Positions 1 through 7,196 of a stretch of DNA of 64,000 bases are shown here, in pieces. Each line of letters starts with the position of its first letter. Within the stretch, counting starts at the first letter, position 1. This stretch comes from Mediannikoviicoccus sp037890055 (GTDB lineage Bacteria; Bacillota; Clostridia; Tissierellales; Peptoniphilaceae), in the NCBI GenBank assembly GCA_037890055.1, contig JBBKBD010000010.1, one strand, 5' to 3'. The notes under the pieces are model-generated. The model was not told the origin of the DNA, did not search any database, and was given only the letters and a program-made list of their open reading frames with translations. A program made the translations under genes and the position numbers.

Positions 1-1918
1 CTCCTCTTCTTGTGCTTACAAGAACCTTGTCTCCGTCTTCAATTCCCCTGTCTTTTGCGTCATCTTCATTCATATAGATATAAGGTCTATCTTGATGCTT
101 CAAAAGTCCATCTATATTTAAATGTTGCGTTCTAAATGTGGTTTGAATTCTCGCCCCAGTGTTTAATACAAGTGGGTACTCTTTCTTTATTCCACTTTTA
201 CCTTCCAAGGTCTCTTCACCTACAATAAATTTTGGAATTGGTTCATATCCATAGGTTTTTAAAACTGTAGAGTAGAATTCAACCTTACCTGTTGCAGTTG
301 GAAATCCTTCCTTTCCATCCTCTCTTAACTTTCCTAGTTTATATTTTTCGTATTCTCTTTCAGTTTTATTTTCATAAAAATAAACTCCGTCTTCCTTTAA
401 TGCCTTAAGAGTTTCTGGCTCGTTATAGAACGCAAACTCAAGTAGTTCATCTTCATCCTTTGGATACATGTGACCATATCCAAGGGCATCTGCAATTAAG
501 TGCATGATTTGAATATTTGGCTTAGCCTGTCCAATTGGTTCAAACAATCTCTCTCTAACTTCCACCTTGTTTTTGTATACACAATAGGATTTGTCTTCGT
601 AGTATGTTGTGGCAGGTAAGACTACATCTGCATATAGGCAGTCTTTAGACATAAATCTATCCACAGTTACAAAAAAGTCTAATTTCTTTAACATCTCCTC
701 ATAAAGTTCTGACTGTGGAAATACACTGGTAACTGCGCATCCTATGGAAAGTAGTCCCTTTACAGCATAAGGCTTTTCTTCCAAAACAGCTTGAGGAAGC
801 TTTGTAAGTTGAGGCGATTTCATAAACTTATCGAATAGTGGAAACTCATCACTTCCAATCCTCTTGCAATAAGTATCGTTATTAAACCTCTTTACTCTGT
901 CAGGTTTTCCCTTTGGAGAAATTAAAAGACCACCAGGCACATCTACATTTTTAGTCATAAACCAAAGTAAGTATAGCGATCTGATGCTCTGCATACCAGA
1001 ATTTGTATACTCAAGACCTGTGTACATTCTAAGTGCAGACTTGTGATGTACAATTGTATCTGCAATAAACTTTATGTCCTCTTCCTTAACTCCAGTTCTC
1101 TCTTCACATGACTTTAAATCAAAATCCTTAATGTATTCTCTATATGAATCAAAACCATGGGTATATTTTTTCGCAAAATCTTCATCAAAGGCTTTTTGTG
1201 AATTTAAATAATTAAAAATAGTATGTACAAGCACACCATCCATACCAGACTTGATTAAAATATATTTATCGGCAACTTCACACATTCTGCTCTTGTAGTG
1301 ATCGATAACTATTACCTTAGCTCCATTCTTTTGAGCTTTTAAAATAGTTTCATATTCAAAAGTTGGAGATGCTGTTGGTGGATGAGCTCCCCAAATAAAA
1401 ATATATTCTGCATTTTCGTAGTCTGGAGAAAATCTATTACCTAACATTCCAAAGTTTATCATTGGAGCAAATACACCAAAGGACACATAACAAAGTGATG
1501 ATACAGAACCATTGTTAGGAGAACCCAGTGGCGCAAAAAAGCCAATCTCTCTACCAGCATCAGCACTTAGGTTCACAAAGTCCGATGTGGAGTTTTCAAA
1601 TCCACCTCTACCAAAAACAGATGCTAGGGCTTGCGCTCCATAATCTTTCACTATTTTAGAATATCTTTCTCCAATTAAATTTATTGCTTCATCCCAAGTA
1701 GCTTCTCTAAAAGAAAACTCTCCCTTTTCACCAGTTCTTATTAATGGAGTCTTTAGTCTGTCCGGCGAGTTCAAAATTTCATCTGAATAAAATCCCCTAA
1801 GACATAACGCACTTGGAAAATTCTTTTCAGATTTTTTTATCTTCTTTATTCTACCTTCTTCAATATCCAAAGCCACATGACATTGACCTGGACATATTCC
1901 ACATATACCTTCTTTCAT
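1..1918 (-). CDS. Molybdopterin-dependent oxidoreductase (DMSO reductase family), 3' end outside window
   Basis: This is the first 639 codons of a large molybdenum or tungsten bis-MGD enzyme; the reading frame stays open to base 1, so the C-terminus lies beyond the window. The N-terminus has a 4Fe-4S site, C6-x2-C9-x3-C13, with a fourth cysteine in SALCLRG. A GSPNNGS segment followed by SSLC probably carries the cysteine ligand to the metal, and the enzyme has Cys, not Sec, there. Later blocks such as WGAHPP and VLPATTYYED are typical of the family. The ATG follows AAGGGGGATTAAT. There is no signal peptide, so it is probably cytoplasmic. The substrate cannot be told from sequence; formate-dehydrogenase-like or acetylene-hydratase-like members are possible. 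A terminator separates it from the upstream metal-handling cassette, so a shared role is only suggested by position. Confidence 0.85.
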   Translation of the reverse strand, partial: MKEGICGICPGQCHVALDIEEGRIKKIKKSEKNFPSALCLRGFYSDEILNSPDRLKTPLIRTGEKGEFSFREATWDEAINLIGERYSKIVKDYGAQALASVFGRGGFENSTSDFVNLSADAGREIGFFAPLGSPNNGSVSSLCYVSFGVFAPMINFGMLGNRFSPDYENAEYIFIWGAHPPTASPTFEYETILKAQKNGAKVIVIDHYKSRMCEVADKYILIKSGMDGVLVHTIFNYLNSQKAFDEDFAKKYTHGFDSYREYIKDFDLKSCEERTGVKEEDIKFIADTIVHHKSALRMYTGLEYTNSGMQSIRSLYLLWFMTKNVDVPGGLLISPKGKPDRVKRFNNDTYCKRIGSDEFPLFDKFMKSPQLTKLPQAVLEEKPYAVKGLLSIGCAVTSVFPQSELYEEMLKKLDFFVTVDRFMSKDCLYADVVLPATTYYEDKSYCVYKNKVEVRERLFEPIGQAKPNIQIMHLIADALGYGHMYPKDEDELLEFAFYNEPETLKALKEDGVYFYENKTEREYEKYKLGKLREDGKEGFPTATGKVEFYSTVLKTYGYEPIPKFIVGEETLEGKSGIKKEYPLVLNTGARIQTTFRTQHLNIDGLLKHQDRPYIYMNEDDAKDRGIEDGDKVLVSTRRG

Positions 1919-1975
1919 ATTAATCCCCCTTATTGTTTATGTTAATATGATATCAAATATTTAGATATTTGTTAA

Positions 1976-2001
1976 ATAAAAAATCGGAGTTTCCTCCGAC
2001 T
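1976..2001 (-). terminator. Intrinsic terminator after the saoX gene
   Basis: The inverted repeat TCGGAG-GAAA-CTCCGA (1984-1999) is followed on the minus strand by a T-run (TTTTTTATTT). It ends the saoX transcript and separates it from the molybdopterin oxidoreductase. Confidence 0.85.
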
Positions 2002-2007
2002 TTTATA

Positions 2008-3264
2008 TTATTTTTTATTCTTATAAACTTCTGGAATCTTTATGTCATTTCCAACTTCATTGTCAATTCCATCAATTTCCTTAGCTTTCTTTAACCAGTC
2101 TTCAAAGCTAATACCTACTGGGAATTTTTCATCAATTTTATCTTTCTTTAAGAAGTCACCAAAAGATTCAATGCCTGATTCTTTAACAAAGTTAAGATCT
2201 ACAAACTCATTAATTTTATCAGTCTTTGGTCTGAATTTTTCATCTATATTGTATTCATCATATGCTTTCATTAAATTGTCAATATTAGATTGTTTGCATT
2301 CCCAAGTTAATGTTCTACCTTCTGCTATGGTCTTCATGTATATTGTCATAAGACCTACTTCTGGTGCAGTTCCAAAACCATCAGCAAACATCATTGCAGC
2401 GTTGTATGGATGGTCGTATAGATATTTAAGTGACATTGCATGAGCAACTAAAAGTCTTTGTGCAACTTCTGGGTGTTCCTTCTTAAAGTTTTCATTCATT
2501 GCATAAATACAACACATTCCCCAGCCATCTTCACCAGTATGATCATGGCCATCTTTTGCGTCATTAATAACACCGCCCCAACCTACTGCAACAACTTTTC
2601 CAAGCCCTTGGTACTCACATTGTGATGCAAATGGGTCACAACATGAAAACGCTGAAATTTGTCCAGATTTAAGTGCCATTGGGCAGTCCTTTTGTGCCAT
2701 CTTTATAATTTCATATTTATCTTTTTCAATTGGTAATCCTAATTGACCAGCCCATTTAAGCCATTCAGGATTGTTTTCAGGGTCTTCGGTTATTGCTAAC
2801 TTTTTGCCAACTAAATCCTTAGGGTCCTTAATATCATTTGCAACAACTAAGTATCTTGAACCACCAAGGTGATTTGCCGCTGCCATTATTATAGGAGCTC
2901 CTTCAGATCTTGCATTTAATGCTCCTTCAATACCCATGTATCCAACATGCATTTCACCTGTTGTCATGGCTTGAGCTATGTTAGTGTTATTTGTCTTTGT
3001 AACTGTTACATTTAATCCTAAAGCTTTATAAATTCCAGCTTCTTCTCCAATAATTGCCGCTACCATGTGGTCGCAGTCATTGTATCCCATTTGAACTTTT
3101 AAGTCCTTATCGGCTTCAGGGATTTCTGGCAAATCATACTTTGCCGCTTCAGCCTTTGCATCATATGCAACTTCTTCAACATTTCCAGCTGAATTGTCTT
3201 TACATGCTGCAAGTGAAAAAAGCATAGATGAAATAAGTAAAATAGATAAAATCTTTCTTTTCAT
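2008..3264 (-). CDS. saoX: Cysteine-rich ABC substrate-binding lipoprotein (SaoX-like)
   Basis: A 418-residue extracytoplasmic solute-binding protein of the NMT1/SsuA-like fold. It starts with a basic n-region and hydrophobic core and ends its signal in a lipobox, LAAC, with the lipidated cysteine at residue 21. I chose the ATG at 3264, six bases inside a longer TTG frame, because GGAG sits 8 bases before it. The mature protein is unusually rich in cysteine for a lipoprotein: GYNDCDH, a KDC..SCCDPF..QC stretch, GMCC and TWEC. This suits a thiophilic (Hg- or As-like) ligand. It stands alone behind its own MerR-type promoter, downstream of merR, and is followed by a terminator. It probably delivers ligand to the SaoP/SaoA transporter encoded about 4 kb upstream. 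The name is assigned from memory of the SAO families; the ligand is inferred. Confidence 0.8.
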   Translation of the reverse strand: MKRKILSILLISSMLFSLAACKDNSAGNVEEVAYDAKAEAAKYDLPEIPEADKDLKVQMGYNDCDHMVAAIIGEEAGIYKALGLNVTVTKTNNTNIAQAMTTGEMHVGYMGIEGALNARSEGAPIIMAAANHLGGSRYLVVANDIKDPKDLVGKKLAITEDPENNPEWLKWAGQLGLPIEKDKYEIIKMAQKDCPMALKSGQISAFSCCDPFASQCEYQGLGKVVAVGWGGVINDAKDGHDHTGEDGWGMCCIYAMNENFKKEHPEVAQRLLVAHAMSLKYLYDHPYNAAMMFADGFGTAPEVGLMTIYMKTIAEGRTLTWECKQSNIDNLMKAYDEYNIDEKFRPKTDKINEFVDLNFVKESGIESFGDFLKKDKIDEKFPVGISFEDWLKKAKEIDGIDNEVGNDIKIPEVYKNKK

Positions 3265-3301
3265 TTTCAACTCTCCTTTTATTTAATATGTCTATATGTT
3301 T

Positions 3302-3333
3302 ATTGTAAACCCTAAACTTAACTTAAAGGTCAA
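3302..3333 (-). promoter_or_regulatory. MerR-type promoter/operator with 20-bp spacer before saoX
   Basis: On the minus strand a -35 TTGACC (3328-3333) and a -10 TACAAT (3302-3307) are separated by 20 bases. An imperfect dyad, CCTTTAAGTTAAGTTTAGG (3311-3329), fills the spacer. Over-long spacers carrying a dyad are the hallmark of promoters that MerR-family activators untwist. The regulator gene ends 4 bases upstream. Confidence 0.8.
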
Positions 3334-3336
3334 GTT

Positions 3337-3732
3337 TTATTCATCTAAACCCTCAATATAGTGACAAAAATGTCCTTGACAGCAACTTACAGTGTCTCCT
3401 TCTAAGAGATGCTCTACTAAAAGCTCCTTTTCTTGTTTTAATCTATTTATCTCTTTATCAATATCTTCAATCTTTCTTCGCATATGGCTTGTTACATAGC
3501 TACAAGTTGAATTCCCACTTCTCTTAAGCATAATAATTTCCTTAATTTCTTCCAGACTAAATCCTAAGTTCCTTGCTTTTTTTATAAAATTTAAATTTTC
3601 CACATGGGATTCATCATAATCTCTATATCCATTTTCTAATCTTTTTACATCACCAAGTAACCCTTGTTTTTCATAATATCTTATTGCAGAGTCACTAAGT
3701 TCTGTTAATTCACATACTTCTTTAACTTTCAT
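3337..3732 (-). CDS. MerR-family thiol/metal-responsive transcriptional regulator
   Basis: A 131-residue regulator with an N-terminal winged helix-turn-helix (about 1-70, with SAIRYYEKQGLL) and a dimerisation helix (about 82-110). Cysteines at 77, 117, 118 and 123 sit close to the places of the three Hg(II)-binding cysteines of MerR (82, 117, 126 in the Tn501 protein). The C-terminal CCQGHFCHY segment would form the metal loop. This supports sensing of mercury or a similar soft metal; the exact metal is not proven. The gene follows the Cys-Sec protein by 32 bases, and its RBS (AAGGAG) lies just after the proposed SECIS hairpin of that gene. Its likely target is the promoter at 3302-3333 directly downstream. 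Confidence 0.88.
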   Translation of the reverse strand: MKVKEVCELTELSDSAIRYYEKQGLLGDVKRLENGYRDYDESHVENLNFIKKARNLGFSLEEIKEIIMLKRSGNSTCSYVTSHMRRKIEDIDKEINRLKQEKELLVEHLLEGDTVSCCQGHFCHYIEGLDE

Positions 3733-3741
3733 AATCTCTCC

Positions 3742-3758
3742 TTACTTGACCCAAGTAA
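3742..3758 (-). promoter_or_regulatory. Candidate bacterial SECIS hairpin of saoC, placed after its stop codon
   Basis: The minus strand reads TTACTTG-GGT-CAAGTAA, a perfect 7-bp stem with a GGT loop. It lies about 12 bases past the TGA and beyond the TAG that ends the protein. Bacterial SECIS elements bind SelB about this far after UGA and usually expose a G or GG in the loop. There is no T-run after it, so it is not a terminator. Confidence 0.6.
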
Positions 3759-3764
3759 AAAAAT

Positions 3765-4250
3765 CTATCAGCATACGCCCATGCCTTCTGAAAATAAATT
3801 GTGAAGATGGTCATCTTCAACTTTAAAAATACCATATCCATACTGTCCTCTTCTTGAACCACTTACAACAAATTCATTTGGTGGATTGTTATCTATGTCT
3901 TTTAATTCTATTTTTTGATTTTCATATGGCGCTCTACTTTCATCGGTAAAATAAATTTCTTTTCCCATGTCTACAGCAACTACAAGGTGATTTGCATCCT
4001 TTGTCTTTCTGAAAATAATAATTAGGTCATCTTTTCCATTTCCTGTTACATCTCCAAGCTTACACTTCACAACCTCTTTGCCAGGAAACTTATCATAAAA
4101 AGCCTGTAACAAGTAATGATCTTTTTCAACTCCAAAGTCGACCTTTTTATATTTTAAATTGTTCCTATATCCAAAATAACCTAAAAGCAATGCAATAATT
4201 ATGATTAATAAATTTCTTAAAATTATACTCTTATTCTTTTCTATCTTCAT
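3765..4250 (-). CDS. saoC: Membrane-anchored selenoprotein ending in Cys-Sec-COOH (SaoC-like)
   Basis: A 161-residue protein if the TGA at 3768-3770 is read as Sec; the next codon is TAG, so the protein would end ...GVC-U. One N-terminal transmembrane helix (about 11-29) is followed by an extracytoplasmic region with an FG-GAP-like block (GDVTGNGKDDLIIIF). The ATG at 4250 is chosen, not an ATG 21 bases upstream, because AAAGGA lies 9 bases before it and it begins 1 base after the stop of saoE. A terminal Cys-Sec pair is a mobile thiol/selenol couple suited to catching and passing a soft metal. I remember the family as the 'Cys-Cys-COOH (seleno)protein SaoC', which fits exactly. Without Sec insertion the product would simply end in Cys160. 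Confidence 0.75.
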
Positions 4251-4251
4251 A

Positions 4252-5337
4252 TTAATTGTCCTTTTTCTCATAATAATAAGATCTTAATTTAAAGAATGCT
4301 GATTTCAAGAAAAAGTAAAAGACAATTGCAGAACAAACATATTTAACCCATTCTGGAAATGATAAAAGCATTTTATTCGCATAGTTTATAGCATTTGTAA
4401 CTTCATCGTATTCCATTTGCCTTTGAAATCCTGGCATTAATAATTTATTTGTCATAAAGCCGATAAACATAGCATATGCAGAAATAACAATAGTATAAAT
4501 TGCTGCAGTTCTCTTTCCAATCATTTTACCAATACTTATAATTTCAGGAATATTTGTTGCTGCTCCCGCCATTAGGAATGTTATTGCTGCTCCAGGAGAT
4601 GCCCCCGATGCAATTAGTGCCGCAATTAAAGGTATATGACCAACTGCACACACATACATCAACGATGCAAGTACTGCAACATTCCAAAGTGATAATAGAC
4701 CTGGGTCTCCGAGGTATCTTTGTATAAATGACTCTGGGAAAATTGTTAATACAAAACCTCCAAACAACATTCCATATACAACATACTTACTAAGTGTAAT
4801 GGCAAAGTCATTTCTCACCCATTCCATTCCTTCTGATATTTTTGTCTTAAGACTTTTTTTCTTTTCCTCTTCTAAATTTATATGGCTTATCTCTTCTGCA
4901 ACCGTTTCATTTCTAAGCTCTTTACCTGCAACTAAATTGCCTATAATTCCAATTATTATAGGTAATGTAATCCCAGCAAAAATATTAATTAAAGCTATTT
5001 GCTTTCCAAGTAGTCCAAAGCTAAGTATTAACGCCGCAGGGTTTAATACCGGTGACGAAGCTAGGAATGCTAAAGTAGGTCCAGCATATGCCCCCGAATA
5101 ATAAAGACTTATTCCTATTGGAACCGACCCACAGCTACATACTGGAAGTAGCATTGAATAGCCAGTTATTTTAAATATTGAGGATATCTTTGTATTTCCC
5201 AGTGACCTTTGCAGTCTAACTGGCGAAATTATATTTCTCATTAGACCTGCTATGAGTAAACTAATTACAAGCCATGTTGAAGCTCCGTTAAGTAACTCCA
5301 CAGATCTTAAAATTATCTCTTTAATATAATCAAACAT
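4252..5337 (-). CDS. saoE: CSCG-motif permease of the ArsP/UPF0718 type (SaoE-like), putative efflux
   Basis: A 361-residue polytopic protein with about eight to ten hydrophobic segments in two blocks split by a charged loop (about 138-175). The signature LLPVCSCGSVPIG (C67, C69) lies in an early helix and a third membrane cysteine (C230, in MYVCAVGH) in the second block; the repeats GPTLAFLASS and ITFLMAGAATN are typical of the family. Related permeases include ArsP, which exports methylated arsenite. In this cassette it is best placed as the exporter of the metal released by the lyase. It is preceded by a 40-bp tandem duplication that also copies its start codon, and saoC begins 1 base after its stop. 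The transport direction is inferred. Confidence 0.8.
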   Translation of the reverse strand: MFDYIKEIILRSVELLNGASTWLVISLLIAGLMRNIISPVRLQRSLGNTKISSIFKITGYSMLLPVCSCGSVPIGISLYYSGAYAGPTLAFLASSPVLNPAALILSFGLLGKQIALINIFAGITLPIIIGIIGNLVAGKELRNETVAEEISHINLEEEKKKSLKTKISEGMEWVRNDFAITLSKYVVYGMLFGGFVLTIFPESFIQRYLGDPGLLSLWNVAVLASLMYVCAVGHIPLIAALIASGASPGAAITFLMAGAATNIPEIISIGKMIGKRTAAIYTIVISAYAMFIGFMTNKLLMPGFQRQMEYDEVTNAINYANKMLLSFPEWVKYVCSAIVFYFFLKSAFFKLRSYYYEKKDN

Positions 5338-5403
5338 CTATCTCTCCAAACTCTAAAACTAAAATATAATCAAACATCTATCTACTCAAACTCTAAAGCT
5401 AAC
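5324..5403. repeat. Two-copy 40-bp tandem duplication covering the saoE start
   Basis: Positions 5324-5363 and 5364-5403 share a period of exactly 40 bases with only a few mismatches. Each copy holds an ATG TTT GAT TAT start region on the minus strand. The copy in use has GGAGAG as ribosome site while the upstream copy has the weaker GAGTAG; translation from the upstream copy would stop after 15 codons. Confidence 0.9.
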
Positions 5404-5415
5404 TTTAATGTTGTC

Positions 5416-5450
5416 TAGAATTAAAAACCGTACCACCGGTTTTAATTCTA
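5416..5450. other. Hairpin between saoD and saoE
   Basis: AGAATTAAAA pairs with TTTTAATTCT, and CCG with CGG inside, around a 6-base loop. On the minus strand the T's belong to the 3' arm and no further T-run follows. It could be a weak internal terminator or an mRNA processing/stability element that sets lower saoE expression. Confidence 0.6.
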
Positions 5451-5458
5451 TCAAGCTA

Positions 5459-5791
5459 TTAAATGGTTATAACTTGATCTAAATTTGCATCTTTCAAAAG
5501 TCCATATAACATAGGGAAGCAACCTATACGTGCTCCTTTGATGAGCTTGTCTTCAATTTCTCTTTCATAGACACATTGATCACAAGCTAATACTACCATT
5601 TCCTTCTCATCAATTAACTTTTGAATTCTTCCTCCCAAGTCGGTGTTGTCTAACAACATGAATGTATTGTCAAAAACAAAGAACATTCCTACGACTTCTG
5701 CAACATGTTCTCCAGCTTCCATTTGAGGAATAATCATATCCCTTAAAATCTTTCTGGAATTGCTTGAACTAACAACATAAGCTACTCTCAT
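5459..5791 (-). CDS. saoD: DsrE-like small redox/sulfur-relay protein (SaoD-like)
   Basis: A 110-residue cytoplasmic protein with the alternating strand/helix pattern of the DsrE/DsrF fold and a CxxC-type pair, C70 and C73 (LACDQC), plus C91 (GCFPML). DsrE-type proteins carry sulfur or soft ligands on such cysteines. Its ATG overlaps the last codon of the upstream lyase gene as ATGA, but only if the lyase's internal TGA is decoded. A role in passing the freed metal or in reducing the selenoproteins is inferred from position; the name is from memory of the SAO families. Confidence 0.7.
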   Translation of the reverse strand: MRVAYVVSSSNSRKILRDMIIPQMEAGEHVAEVVGMFFVFDNTFMLLDNTDLGGRIQKLIDEKEMVVLACDQCVYEREIEDKLIKGARIGCFPMLYGLLKDANLDQVITI

Positions 5792-6408
5792 TTCAATACC
5801 TCACTATAAAATATTTTTTTGCCTACTTCAAAAGCCTCATCTAGGCCTAATCCATAGGTTGTTTCATAGTCTAATTCATTGTCTACATAGTAATCCTTCA
5901 TCTTTTTTTCATCCAGAAAAAAGTTCATTACGTTTCAGCAACATGCTGACCAGTCTTCAAACTCATTTAAATCTACATGGATACAATGAATATCTGAACT
6001 ACTTTTATAAACAATCTCCCCATTTTTTACCACTACTTTAATTGGTTCTCCACTGGTAGAACATACGGAGTCAATCTCCAAGTCCTGCCAAAATGTAAAG
6101 TAGGAGCCAAGGGAGTCTATGGCACACATTGAGTAGTACTCTCTTCCGTCTTTCAATGTAATGTGATGTGATGTTGGAAGTCCTGATACTGGATATGCAA
6201 ATTGTATCTCTTTGCCTTCCTCATCTAGTATAAGCTTTTTCTTTTTTATCAAACTGTCCAGCGTTTTAAACTTTGAACATTTTGAAATCGGAAGTACTCC
6301 ACCTTCATCCACCATAAGATTTAGAATACCAATTCTGTCTTTGCGTTCTTCAGGTGTTAAAATCTCTTCATTACATTCAACGTCTTTTATATTAATAGAT
6401 GTTTTCAT
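5788..6408 (-). CDS. saoL: MerB-like organometal lyase selenoprotein (SaoL-like), Sec158
   Basis: A 206-residue protein when the TGA at 5935-5937 is read as Sec158. It follows organomercurial lyase MerB almost residue for residue: C95-A-I-D98 matches MerB C96-A-L-D99, C116 in VCSTSGEPI matches C117 in HCAATGAPV, and the CC-U segment before NVMNFF matches FCC before HVHFF, putting Sec158 on catalytic Cys159. The part after the TGA also looks like MerB: LDEAFEVGKKIF against VHEAFGLGQEF. MerB breaks carbon-mercury bonds by protonolysis; Sec should bind mercury even more tightly. The start overlaps the saoA stop (TAATG) and the end overlaps saoD (ATGA). If the TGA were a stop, the lyase would lose its second catalytic residue. 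Confidence 0.85.
5902..5923 (-). promoter_or_regulatory. Candidate bacterial SECIS hairpin in saoL
   Basis: The minus strand reads CTTTTTTC-TGGAT-GAAAAAAAG, about 11 bases after the TGA. The stem is long and the loop shows GG, the usual SelB-recognition feature of bacterial SECIS elements. Confidence 0.6.
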
Positions 6409-7196
6409 TAATTATTTTCAAGATTCACCTCCACTCCTTTCTTTTTTTTGCTACCTGCTTCAATAAATTTATTAGATAAAAGCCCTACGTATTCTTTGAA
6501 TTTTTCATCCTCTGGATTTCTCGGGCTATCTAACTCAATTTTTTCATTAAGAATAATCTCTCCATAGTTTGTAGACATCAAAATTACTCTGTCCGATAGA
6601 TAAATCGCTTCACTAACATCATGGGTTACTATTATTACCGTTAGATTTTCTTTTCTAAATATTTCAAGTAACTCATTTTGAAGGCTCTGTCTCATTTCAA
6701 TATCCAGAGCTCCTAGAGGCTCGTCCATTAAAAGTATTTCCGGTCTAACTGCCAAAGCTCTTACTAAAGCAGTTCTCTGTTTCATACCTCCAGACATTTG
6801 ATGAGGGTAGAGATTTTTATACTCTCTAAGTCTGGATATTTCAAGTAAATAATCCAGTCTTTTTCTCTGCTCCTCTATACTCATCTTCGCTTGTTTCATT
6901 GGGAAGAGTATATTATTTTCAACAGTCTTCCAAGGATATAGGGCGTAGTTTTGAAACATAAATGCCTTATCTGGACCAGCTTTTGTAACTGGTTCTCCAT
7001 TTAAAAGGATAACCCCGCTATCTTGCTTTTTAAATCCGGCAATTGTGGTTAGCATTGTAGTCTTACCACATCCTGAAGGGCCAAGTAATGTTACTATTTC
7101 TCCCTCTTCCACATTAAAACTTATATTATCTAAAACTATTCTTGTTCCTTGATCTTCTTCAAATCCCTTACATATGTTTTTTACTTCTAGTTTCAA
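6408..7196 (-). CDS. saoA: ABC transporter ATP-binding protein (SaoA-like)
   Basis: A 262-residue ATPase of the nitrate/sulfonate/taurine (SsuB/TauB) type. Walker A GPSGCGKT is at about 39-46, Q-loop FQNYALYPW at about 81-89, signature MSGGMKQR at about 134-141 and Walker B LLMDEP at about 155-160, followed by the D-loop and switch histidine (THDVSEA). I take the TTG at 7196 as the start because GGAGG lies 8 bases before it; an ATG 15 bases upstream would place that RBS inside the gene. This TTG overlaps the permease stop as TTGA, a junction that exists only if the permease TGA is read through. It powers uptake through SaoP. Confidence 0.88.
   Translation of the reverse strand: MKLEVKNICKGFEEDQGTRIVLDNISFNVEEGEIVTLLGPSGCGKTTMLTTIAGFKKQDSGVILLNGEPVTKAGPDKAFMFQNYALYPWKTVENNILFPMKQAKMSIEEQRKRLDYLLEISRLREYKNLYPHQMSGGMKQRTALVRALAVRPEILLMDEPLGALDIEMRQSLQNELLEIFRKENLTVIIVTHDVSEAIYLSDRVILMSTNYGEIILNEKIELDSPRNPEDEKFKEYVGLLSNKFIEAGSKKKKGVEVNLENN

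Noticed and set aside
5416..5450. Terminator splitting the sao operon
   Set aside because: The GC part of the stem is only 3 bp and the T's are paired in the stem without a free T-run; kept as a hairpin of unknown role.
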